This document shows positions 1-5,907 of a DNA stretch of 6,337 bases, one piece after another (within the stretch, counting starts at the first letter, position 1; each line of letters starts with the position of its first letter). A program made the translations under genes and the position numbers. The notes under the pieces were generated by a model. It saw nothing but the letters and a program-made list of their open reading frames with translations, was not told where the DNA came from and did no database searches. Source of the DNA: Sedimentisphaerales bacterium (lineage in GTDB: Bacteria; Planctomycetota; Phycisphaerae; Sedimentisphaerales; Anaerobacaceae); contig DAOVMB010000159.1 of assembly GCA_030630905.1 (NCBI GenBank), positions 1 to 6,337 of the forward strand, given 5' to 3'.

Positions 1-93
1 CCGGGCGGCAGCGGCGCCGTGCGGGAAGTTATAGAATACATTCTGAAAAATTCAGGCGGATGGCAGGGTCTGATGAAAAGATACCTGCCGTAG
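1..93 (+). CDS. kdsC: KdsC-like Kdo-8-phosphate phosphatase, C-terminal end only
   Basis: Frame 1 is open from the left edge to a TAG at 91-93 and gives the last 30 residues of a protein. The stretch reads P-GGSGAVREVIEYIL and then a short tail containing GGWQ. This resembles the C-terminus of KdsC, the HAD-family phosphatase that converts Kdo-8-phosphate to Kdo in the cytoplasm for LPS core synthesis. KdsC proteins end in a GG(R/S/Q)GAVREV motif followed by a helix and a short tail, and the GG.GAVREV segment helps form the active site of the tetramer. The catalytic Asp motifs lie outside the window. The LptC-like gene starts 21 bases downstream, and kdsC next to lptC is the classical arrangement, which supports the call. 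A fusion with an upstream Kdo-pathway domain cannot be excluded from this fragment. Confidence 0.75.
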   Translation, partial: PGGSGAVREVIEYILKNSGGWQGLMKRYLP

Positions 94-101
94 CGGCGAA
101 A

Positions 102-106
102 AGAGG
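102..106 (+). promoter_or_regulatory. Shine-Dalgarno site of the LptC/LptA-like gene
   Basis: AGAGG lies 8 bases before the ATG at 115, a normal spacing that supports this start. The site sits in the 21-base gap after the kdsC-like stop codon, consistent with co-transcription of the two genes. Confidence 0.6.
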
Positions 107-114
107 TTGTCGAG

Positions 115-2619
115 ATGCGTAAGTTCGTTATAGGGTTCGTTTCGCTGTGTGCCGTGCTTGGAGCATACCTGCTCTACAATCGCCTAAGCAGTTCGCCCTC
201 AATTGATACCGGTCAGCAAGTCGATATCATCGAGTCCGCCGCCGATGCTAACGCCATCGGTTTCGACAGTGAGATTGGCAAGATCGGCGATGTCGGGCTC
301 GGTCCCGTCCGGAAAGCCAAATACGTTACCCTCAACGAGGACAAGCAAGTCGAGCGGGAATTCGGCTTCGAGAAACTTCTGAATGAAGCCAGGGACATCT
401 GGGACATTGAAAAGCCGTATATGAATATTTACCGGCGTAATTTCAAATGTTACGTCACGGCAGACAATGGAAAAGTCCAGGTCGAAACTGCGGTCGGCAG
501 AACGACTCCAAAGGACGCAACGTTTACTTCGAATGTGGTCGTTCATATTATTTCCGGGCCGCCGGGCGACGTCAAAGAAAGCTACGTTTATCTTGACAGC
601 ATTATTTTTCTAAGCGAAAAGTCACGGCTATCGACGGCAGGGCCGGTCAAATTTGTTTCCGAGGACATCCGGATGAACGGCACCGGCCTGGAGCTTATTT
701 ATAACGAACAGACCGAGCGACTTGAATATTTTAAAATTAACGATTTGGATAGTTTGCAAATAAAAGGCTCACAGGTAGCCATGTTTTCTACCAGCAAGGT
801 CCGTGACGAAGCCCCCGCCGAAGCCGCGAAAAATGCCGCCTCGCAACAGCCGGACGAGGTTTCTCTCGCCGGTGGTACTCAAAAAACAGAAGCATCAACC
901 CCGGATACCCAACCGCAGACCGCACAAGAACAGGGCGTTTATTACAAATGCACTTTTAGTAAAAATGTGCTCGTCAATACTCCCGAACAACTGATTTTCA
1001 CCAGCGATAAACTCTGCATCAACGACATTTTCTGGTCAAAGACCTCTACCGATCAGTCCGGTGAGGTTGACGCCGGCAGTACGGATGACGGCCAAGCGGC
1101 TGCCGCGACCGCCAAACCGGACCGGCAGGCCGCTGACAACACCAGTGAACCGGACGTCACCGTCCCTGGGCCGGCCGAGCCAAATGTGCCCGCCAAGCAG
1201 CTTGGAAATATCGTGGTAACTTGTGACAATGGTTTTATAGTTGTGCCGAGAGACTCTGCCAGGGCGAGGGAAGATCCATCCGCAGACGGAGTTGAAGAGG
1301 GAGAATTGGGGACCGAAGTTCCTGGTGAGCTTGATAATGACACGGGAAAAACCAGGTTCTTCACTCGAAGGATTGATTACAATGCAACAACCGGAGATGG
1401 TATCGCCGATGGTTTGTCGGAACTTACATTTTACGTAGGTTCTGCATCAGGCGCAGATACCAACGAGGCGCCCGTACCGGTAAAGGTGACCGCACGGAAG
1501 GGAGCGAGCTTTTCTCATGCTTCGAATAAGGTCGTCTTCGAGGGCGATTGCCTGGTGACAATGCCGCAGAGCGGTTTGTCCCAGCCAAAAGATGTCACGT
1601 TTTCCGCTCCTGAGATTACGGTGAATCTGCCCGAAGACAAGTCCAAACAACCTGACATGTTTGCTGCCGGACCGGCTGAACTTGTGTTTTATATGGAAGA
1701 CACAAACAGTACGGATACAAATATAGAGCCGCTTCCTGTCACGGTCAACGCACAGAAGCAGGCGCGCTTCCTGGCCGCTTCGAATCAGATTGTTTTTGAG
1801 GGTGATTCCCGCTGTACGATGCTTCGGGAAGATCCGAATGTCCTGGAAAAGTACATGCTCTTGTCGGAACAGATAATCGTCGATCTGCCAATGGATATGA
1901 ATGACCGCTCACCAGGGCCTGCCGCCGGCATAAAACATCTTACCGCTACCGGCAGCGTGGTCAGGCTCGCGACGACCAAAACCGCGAAAGCCGGAGGTGC
2001 TTTTGCAGGGCAGGTCCAAGACGCTAATTCTGCAAAATTGCTCGGCGGCGTAGAGCTGGAATGCAGCAGGTTCGACTACGACGCCGTCCGGCAAGAATTT
2101 TTAGCGACCGGTCCGGGCGTCATAGAGCTCAATAATTCCAAGGCCCCGGAGCCAAACGAACCGGTCGGCCGATTCAGTATGCAAAAACCATGCTGGGCGG
2201 TTTTAGATGGATTCGATACTTTGACATATTTCATCCGGGAGAATCGAATCGTTGCCGATACCGGTTCGCAGGAAAAGTTACGAATGGATTACTTTCCCGC
2301 CGTAGATGGCCGGTATGATGAACATGTCTCTGCTAAAGCGTCTCATATCGAGGCCTCGCTTTATAAAGTGCCCGGAGGTCAAACGGAGCTCTCGACGCTG
2401 ACTGCAACAGGCGGAATTGAATATGAAGATAAGAATAATGAATTTATCGGCAGCGAATTGTTTTACGATCACGAGACCGCTATCATAAAGGTTAAGGGCG
2501 ATGAATCTCAGCCTTGCTATTACAACGGTATCCTCGTCGTTGGGATCGAAATGAACGAAAAAACCGGCAAAGTCGAAGCCGAAATTGTCGGCCCCGGCAC
2601 ACTGCAAATTAACCGATAG
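115..2619 (+). CDS. Large membrane-anchored LptC/LptA-like (OstA-type) LPS-transport protein
   Basis: The 834-residue protein starts with a short basic stretch and one hydrophobic helix (about residues 4-21) with no Cys lipobox. It is therefore probably anchored in the inner membrane with its body in the periplasm, as LptC is. Residues about 105-225 look LptC-like: short beta strands with a segment (about 157-207) having the F.SE...RMNG.GLELIYNE pattern. Two Pro/Ala/Thr/Asp-rich linkers follow (about 228-275 and 310-362). Residues 435-508 and 521-594 are a tandem duplication. The C-terminus (about 757-832) again looks OstA/LptA-like, with TATGGIEYEDKNNEFIGSELFYDHET and a final GPGTL. LptC is usually near 190 residues and LptA near 180, so this chain is several times longer and may hold several jellyroll units. 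By analogy it would form part of the periplasmic bridge carrying LPS to the outer membrane. The adjacent kdsC supports this; the fusion idea is inference. Confidence 0.72.
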   Translation: MRKFVIGFVSLCAVLGAYLLYNRLSSSPSIDTGQQVDIIESAADANAIGFDSEIGKIGDVGLGPVRKAKYVTLNEDKQVEREFGFEKLLNEARDIWDIEKPYMNIYRRNFKCYVTADNGKVQVETAVGRTTPKDATFTSNVVVHIISGPPGDVKESYVYLDSIIFLSEKSRLSTAGPVKFVSEDIRMNGTGLELIYNEQTERLEYFKINDLDSLQIKGSQVAMFSTSKVRDEAPAEAAKNAASQQPDEVSLAGGTQKTEASTPDTQPQTAQEQGVYYKCTFSKNVLVNTPEQLIFTSDKLCINDIFWSKTSTDQSGEVDAGSTDDGQAAAATAKPDRQAADNTSEPDVTVPGPAEPNVPAKQLGNIVVTCDNGFIVVPRDSARAREDPSADGVEEGELGTEVPGELDNDTGKTRFFTRRIDYNATTGDGIADGLSELTFYVGSASGADTNEAPVPVKVTARKGASFSHASNKVVFEGDCLVTMPQSGLSQPKDVTFSAPEITVNLPEDKSKQPDMFAAGPAELVFYMEDTNSTDTNIEPLPVTVNAQKQARFLAASNQIVFEGDSRCTMLREDPNVLEKYMLLSEQIIVDLPMDMNDRSPGPAAGIKHLTATGSVVRLATTKTAKAGGAFAGQVQDANSAKLLGGVELECSRFDYDAVRQEFLATGPGVIELNNSKAPEPNEPVGRFSMQKPCWAVLDGFDTLTYFIRENRIVADTGSQEKLRMDYFPAVDGRYDEHVSAKASHIEASLYKVPGGQTELSTLTATGGIEYEDKNNEFIGSELFYDHETAIIKVKGDESQPCYYNGILVVGIEMNEKTGKVEAEIVGPGTLQINR
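1417..1638 (+). repeat. Internal protein repeat, copy A (residues 435-508 of the LptC/LptA-like protein)
   Basis: This copy encodes a segment starting SELTFY, continuing with DTN, P.PV.V, ASN and VFEGD, and ending in NLPED. It aligns without gaps to copy B exactly 86 residues (258 bases) downstream. By hand count about 30 of 74 residues are identical. The DNA is clearly more diverged, so this is an old duplication of a beta-strand-rich unit. Confidence 0.85.
1675..1896 (+). repeat. Internal protein repeat, copy B (residues 521-594 of the LptC/LptA-like protein)
   Basis: This is the second copy of the unit, starting AELVFY, with DTN, P.PV.V, ASN, IVFEGD and ending DLPMD. The most conserved core is ASN.(V/I)VFEGD, a strand-turn-strand pattern typical of OstA-type jellyroll repeats. 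The 12 residues between the copies hold a short acidic/polar linker ending in AAGP. Confidence 0.85.
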
Positions 2620-2664
2620 CAGGCATAAACGACCAGGAGCCAATTAAAATCCTTTATTTTTCTC

Positions 2665-2693
2665 TTGCTTTTTCAGCCAATTTTGGGTATAAT
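2665..2693 (+). promoter_or_regulatory. Sigma-70-type promoter for the 144-residue membrane protein
   Basis: A perfect TATAAT (2688-2693) lies 17 bases after TTGCTT (2665-2670, which matches TTGACA at the first three positions). The region is AT-rich and lies between two genes on the same strand. Transcription would start near 2700, which leaves a leader of about 77 bases before the ATG at 2777. It separates the downstream gene from the kdsC/lptC-like operon. This rests on sequence alone. Confidence 0.6.
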
Positions 2694-2708
2694 TCCGCAA
2701 AATGCCAG

Positions 2709-2752
2709 CAATATTGGTAACTTTGCGCCGACTACGGGATTTGCCAATATGG
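2709..2752 (+). promoter_or_regulatory. Imperfect inverted repeat / 5' leader hairpin
   Basis: Arm 2709-2720 (CAATATTGGTAA) pairs with 2741-2752 (TTGCCAATATGG). This gives 12 positions with one A-G mismatch and one U-G wobble, closing a 20-base loop. It begins about 9 bases after the predicted transcription start and ends about 12 bases before the Shine-Dalgarno site. It could be an operator for a dimeric repressor or an RNA hairpin in the leader. It has no downstream T-run, so it does not look like a terminator. Confidence 0.45.
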
Positions 2753-2764
2753 TTTGTCTTCCAG

Positions 2765-2769
2765 AGGAG
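2765..2769 (+). promoter_or_regulatory. Shine-Dalgarno site that decides the start at 2777
   Basis: AGGAG lies 7 bases before the ATG at 2777. The earlier in-frame ATG at 2702 has no such site and would sit at or within about 2 bases of the predicted transcript start, so 2777 is the better start. Confidence 0.7.
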
Positions 2770-2776
2770 ACAGATT

Positions 2777-3211
2777 ATGGAAAGGCAAGTAGAAAAATAT
2801 ATACATAGTCTGCCGGATATCGACCTGCTCGAATATTCAAGGATACAAACACACCTTCCGGAAGCCCTTGAATTTGCAAGGATCGAACTGACTGACCGGC
2901 ATTTTACGTCTGAGCACCTGACCGATCTTGAGCAGCAGTTGCATCAGCGAGCAAAGGCGCTTGAAGAAGCGGCCCACGTGGTGGCGGCCGAGCCACTGAG
3001 TTTCGAATGGCGTCTCGCCGTTTTTCTTTGCGGCCTATATTCAGGGATTCCGCTTGTGTTTTTTTATCCGTTATGGCAAAAGTTCCGCGAAAAAGGTGCA
3101 GACCGAAAATTCAAGGACATGTGGCTTTATGCCCTGATCGGTTTCTGCTGCCAGCCGGTCATAATTTTGCTGGGGATTTCGCCCTGGAACTGGCTTGCAA
3201 AGCTGTTTTAA
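2777..3211 (+). CDS. Hypothetical small membrane protein, two predicted transmembrane helices
   Basis: This is a 144-residue protein of no family I can name. The N-terminal half (about 1-70) is soluble, charged and helical. It contains a Y.....LPEALEFARIEL..R segment (about 20-41) of a kind seen at the start of many unassigned bacterial membrane proteins, followed by a heptad-like stretch (about 47-68) that may form a short coiled coil. Two hydrophobic helices follow, about 79-100 and 115-134, joined by a basic loop (QKFREKGADRKFK) that is expected to face the cytoplasm. The protein ends shortly after the second helix at a TAA. It has its own promoter and a strong ribosome site. An in-frame ATG at 2702 would add 25 Arg-rich residues but lacks a ribosome site. 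The stop lies 14 bases from the convergent ptsI stop. Function unknown. Confidence 0.8.
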   Translation: MERQVEKYIHSLPDIDLLEYSRIQTHLPEALEFARIELTDRHFTSEHLTDLEQQLHQRAKALEEAAHVVAAEPLSFEWRLAVFLCGLYSGIPLVFFYPLWQKFREKGADRKFKDMWLYALIGFCCQPVIILLGISPWNWLAKLF

Positions 3212-3225
3212 ACCACCAACGAGAA

Positions 3226-4965
3226 CTAAAAGGCTTCGGGCAGGATTTTTCTTGCGGCGTTGCGAAGGTAGGCTGAGATCTGCCTTTCGGAATCCATGCC
3301 GAGCACTTTTCTGGCTACTTTGTTGCAGTATTCTATCGTGACCGAGCGAATAATCTGCTTTATCTCCGGTATCATCGGCGATGCAATCGAAATCGTTCTG
3401 ACGCCGAGACCCATCAGCAGCATGATATACTCCGGCTCGGACGCCATCTCGCCGCACACGCTCAGGTCGATTTGTGCTTTGTGTGCATCCTGAATGACGT
3501 TCCTGATGAGTCGCAGCACGGCCGGATCCACCGTCGAATACAACATAGAGACTAATTCGTTGCCCCTGTCAACGGCGAGGGTATATTGAGTAAGGTCGTT
3601 CGTTCCGATACTGAAGAAGTCAACATCGCTGGCAAGCGAATAAGCTGTCAAAGCCGCCGAGGGAGTTTCAATCATTATGCCGACCTGAATGTTCCTGTTG
3701 TACGGTATGGATTCTTCATCGAGGTCTTCCATCACATCGTGCAAAATCATCTTCGCCTGCATAAGCTCCTGGCGATTTGTGATAAGCGGGAACATAATCT
3801 TGACCTCGCCGAGAACCGAGACTCGCAAAATAGCACGCAACTGCTTCTTGAACAGCGTTAGGTTCTGCAGGCAAAATCTTATGGACCTCAGCCCCAAAAA
3901 AGGGTTGGGCTCAGGGGCAAAACGTTTGCTTTGCGTATATTTGTCGGCGCCGAGATCCAGCGTTCTAATGACGACAGGCCTGTCGGCGAAAACGCGAACT
4001 GTCTCGGCATAAGCCTCATAATGGTCCTGTTCGGTAGGCTCGCTTTCGGTATTAAGATACAGAAACTCGGTTCGGTACAGGCCGATGCCGGCACCTCCCT
4101 TTTCCAGAACGACTTCGGCCTCATTCGGAAACTCAATATTACCGAGCAGCGTGATTTCAGTCCCATCCCGCGTGACGGCGGGCTCTTGTCTAATCTCGTC
4201 AAGTCTGTGCTCAAGCTCTGCGAATTCCTTCGAATACTCCTCGTACTGCCGGATCGTCTGGTCATCCGGATTGACGATTACGATGCCGCGATTGCCGTCG
4301 ACAATAACGATGTCTCCGCCGCTCGTATATTCCGTAAGATCTTCCAGGGCCACGACTGCCGGTATGCCTAATGAGCGAGCAACAATGGCAGCGTGACTGG
4401 TGCGTCCGCCTGCATCGCTGGCAATGCCCTTGACGTATTTCCTGTCGAAGCCGGCAGTTTGAGTAGGACTCAACTCCCGCGCAACGATCACGACCTCTTC
4501 GGTCAGATGTCCGACATCCTCGCGCTTTTTACCGAGCAGTTGTTTGAGCAGACGCCTTTCAATATCGTAGATGTCCGCCGCTCGTTCGCTCATATAGGCG
4601 TCTTTCTCCTTGGCGAAATGCGACGCAATTTCACGCAGGACGGTAGATACGGCGTACTCTGCCGTCACCGATTCGGCGTGAACCAGATCCGTCACCTTTT
4701 TTCGCAGGCTTCTGTCGTGCAGGAAACGCAAATGCACCGCAAAAATATCTTTTATCTTGCCGCCTCCGCTCCGGTCGTGCGCCGCCTCAAGCTGAGTCAA
4801 TTCACCGATCGCGTCCTTGAAGGCATTTCTCGTGCGCTGAATCTCAACCATCCGCTGAGAAGACTTAATTAGCCGGCGGGGAATGCGATAGTCTTCGGAG
4901 TCAATAATCAACGACTTGGCAATAGAAATGCCCGGCGAAACAGCTATGCCCTTTTTGATTTCCAT
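3226..4965 (-). CDS. ptsI: PTS Enzyme I (phosphoenolpyruvate-protein phosphotransferase)
   Basis: This 579-residue cytoplasmic enzyme, close to the usual length of about 575, takes phosphate from PEP and passes it to HPr. The HPr-binding/N-terminal domain spans about 4-145. The swivelling phosphohistidine domain carries GGRTSHAAIVARS with the active His191. The C-terminal PEP-binding barrel covers about 260-545. Expected ligand residues are present: Arg298 (GLYRTEFL), Arg334 (VIRTLDLGADK), Glu433 (MIETPSA), Asp457 (GTNDLTQY), Arg467 (VDRGNE) and Cys504 (CGEMASE). There is no N-terminal GAF domain, so by architecture it is the ordinary EI rather than PtsP (EI-Ntr). AGAGAAG (4972-4978) lies 6 bases before the ATG. 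It starts 37 bases after the ptsH stop and is the last gene of the - strand set. It appears intact. Confidence 0.97.
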   Translation of the reverse strand: MEIKKGIAVSPGISIAKSLIIDSEDYRIPRRLIKSSQRMVEIQRTRNAFKDAIGELTQLEAAHDRSGGGKIKDIFAVHLRFLHDRSLRKKVTDLVHAESVTAEYAVSTVLREIASHFAKEKDAYMSERAADIYDIERRLLKQLLGKKREDVGHLTEEVVIVARELSPTQTAGFDRKYVKGIASDAGGRTSHAAIVARSLGIPAVVALEDLTEYTSGGDIVIVDGNRGIVIVNPDDQTIRQYEEYSKEFAELEHRLDEIRQEPAVTRDGTEITLLGNIEFPNEAEVVLEKGGAGIGLYRTEFLYLNTESEPTEQDHYEAYAETVRVFADRPVVIRTLDLGADKYTQSKRFAPEPNPFLGLRSIRFCLQNLTLFKKQLRAILRVSVLGEVKIMFPLITNRQELMQAKMILHDVMEDLDEESIPYNRNIQVGIMIETPSAALTAYSLASDVDFFSIGTNDLTQYTLAVDRGNELVSMLYSTVDPAVLRLIRNVIQDAHKAQIDLSVCGEMASEPEYIMLLMGLGVRTISIASPMIPEIKQIIRSVTIEYCNKVARKVLGMDSERQISAYLRNAARKILPEAF

Positions 4966-5002
4966 AGTGAGCTTCTCTTATTTCACTTATACCTGCTGTT
5001 CG

Positions 5003-5317
5003 CTATCTTTTTGGTGTCGGCTCATCGAAATGCTTCTCTTCCACTAACTCTTTCAAAGCATTAATTGCTTCCAGGGCATCCGGACCCTTAGCTCTGACTT
5101 TTAATTTCGTCCCACAAGTTGCCGCGAGCATGCTTATCTGCATTATACTCTTACCGTCAACATTAGTTTCACCATTGCTAACGTTAATCTCACTATCAAA
5201 CCGGTTTGCGATATCGACAAACTTCATCGCAGGGCGCATGTGAAGTCCTTCGGCGTTTTTTATCTCAAGTTCCGTATCATACACCACGTTTTCCAATATA
5301 TCTTCTTCCGCCTGCAT
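5003..5317 (-). CDS. ptsH: HPr phosphocarrier protein
   Basis: This 104-residue HPr relays phosphate from Enzyme I to EIIA. The active-site motif is GLHMRPA with His26; the usual Ala is replaced by Met. Thirty-one residues later comes GKSIM with Ser57, the equivalent of the Ser46 that HPr kinase/phosphorylase modifies, at exactly the classical spacing. HPr usually has about 85-90 residues with its His near 15, so there is an acidic N-terminal extension of roughly 10 residues (MQAEEDILEN) and a charged C-terminal tail (FDEPTPKR). I chose the ATG at 5317 (GGGA 8 bases upstream, weak). An in-frame TTG at 5353 would add 12 residues but has no ribosome site. The gene follows the ptsN stop by 45 bases and precedes ptsI by 37. 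Confidence 0.94.
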   Translation of the reverse strand: MQAEEDILENVVYDTELEIKNAEGLHMRPAMKFVDIANRFDSEINVSNGETNVDGKSIMQISMLAATCGTKLKVRAKGPDALEAINALKELVEEKHFDEPTPKR

Positions 5318-5339
5318 CTTTACGATCCCGTTTCTCCAT

Positions 5340-5368
5340 CTTATACCAATCAAACTACATTACTACAA
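5340..5368 (-). promoter_or_regulatory. Possible internal promoter ahead of ptsH-ptsI
   Basis: Read on the - strand, TTGTAG (5363-5368, overlapping the ptsN stop codon) is followed after exactly 17 bases by TATAAG (5340-5345). Transcription would start near 5333, just upstream of the ptsH ATG at 5317. The -10 matches consensus at 5 of 6 positions; the -35 is weak. It could let HPr and EI be made separately from hpf-ptsN. Confidence 0.25.
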
Positions 5369-5845
5369 AGATGGATCTTCATCGGCTTCGTTGAGAAGGT
5401 CTTCAATCTGCTGAGTACTACGGCACTGCCTGAGAAATTTGCGGAACCGTTCCTTCTGCAAATGTTTGAAAATACTCTCCATTGCCTGCAAATGTTTGTC
5501 AGGATCGTCCACAGAGCTGACTAAAAGGATTACCGAATAAACCGGCTGTTTGTCGAGAGCGAAAAAATCAATCCCGGCACTGCTCTGCCCGATTGTGGCA
5601 ATTACGTCTTTAACGGCTTTATGCTTTACATGAGGCACAGCAATGCCTTTGCCCAGCCCGGTGCTGGCTTCATTTTCTCTTTTTATTACTTCCCTCGCAA
5701 TTTCTTTACATTTGCCCTTTCCGAGCCTGCCGGATTTATCAATCGCCGAAACAAGCTCCACTATCGCACCGTCACGGTCGGAGGCCTGCAATTCAGTAAT
5801 TGTTGCCTCAAAACAGACAATATCCCTAAATTTCATATTATCCAC
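5363..5845 (-). CDS. ptsN: PTS EIIA component, fructose/nitrogen-regulatory family (PtsN-like)
   Basis: This 160-residue cytoplasmic protein is a single EIIA type-2 (fructose/mannitol/Ntr) domain and accepts phosphate from HPr on a histidine. The active site is GLGKGIAVPHVKH with His72 in the conserved PH position. It is followed by GQSSAGIDFFALDKQPVYSVILLVSS and the HLQAMESIFKHL helix, all in family order; the end (EDLLNEADED) is also typical. I started at GTG 5845 because AAGGA (5855-5859) lies 9 bases upstream; the ATG at 5836 would be 18 bases from that site. It sits directly after hpf, as ptsN does in Proteobacteria, and no EIIB/EIIC gene is nearby. A regulatory role is therefore more likely than sugar transport, though a fructose-type EIIA cannot be ruled out by sequence alone. 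Confidence 0.9.
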   Translation of the reverse strand: MDNMKFRDIVCFEATITELQASDRDGAIVELVSAIDKSGRLGKGKCKEIAREVIKRENEASTGLGKGIAVPHVKHKAVKDVIATIGQSSAGIDFFALDKQPVYSVILLVSSVDDPDKHLQAMESIFKHLQKERFRKFLRQCRSTQQIEDLLNEADEDPSL

Positions 5846-5854
5846 TCAATGTTA

Positions 5855-5859
5855 TCCTT
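5855..5859 (-). promoter_or_regulatory. Shine-Dalgarno site that decides the ptsN GTG start
   Basis: On the - strand AAGGA ends 9 bases before GTG 5845 and 18 bases before the alternative ATG 5836. The spacing favours the GTG, giving the N-terminus (V/M)DNMKF. Confidence 0.6.
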
Positions 5860-5907
5860 AACCACCTAACCGGACAAATCAAAAACCATATACCGTCAAT
5901 ATGCGAC

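Noticed and set aside
199..546. Opposite-strand open frames inside the LptC/LptA-like gene (199-546, 1053-1364, 2278-2643).
   Set aside because: They are antisense to a gene with a clear signal anchor, repeats and LptC/OstA-like patterns. Their translations look like random reverse-frame sequence.
802..1200. Low-complexity Pro/Ala/Thr/Asp-rich stretches in the LptC/LptA-like gene as signs of a frameshift.
   Set aside because: The frame stays open with recognisable LptC/OstA-like strands before, between and after them. They look like natural linkers.
3193..3211. Small stem GCTT-GCA-AAGC followed by TGTTTTA at the end of the membrane protein gene, as a terminator.
   Set aside because: The stem has only about 4 pairs and the T-run is short and interrupted. 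No convincing terminator is visible between the convergent genes.
3888..4265. Open frames of 90-160 codons overlapping ptsI on both strands (for example 3888-4265, 3931-4371, 4393-4872).
   Set aside because: They overlap a full-length Enzyme I with every catalytic motif intact, have low-complexity or unlikely composition and no matching ribosome sites. They are frame shadows.
5318..5353. Longer HPr starting at TTG 5353.
   Set aside because: No ribosome site precedes the TTG, and the extra 12 residues would lengthen an already extended N-terminus. The ATG at 5317 fits the family better.
5846..5907. TTGACG in the hpf-ptsN gap as a -35 element for ptsN.
   Set aside because: No TATAAT-like sequence is found 16-18 bases downstream of it on the - strand.
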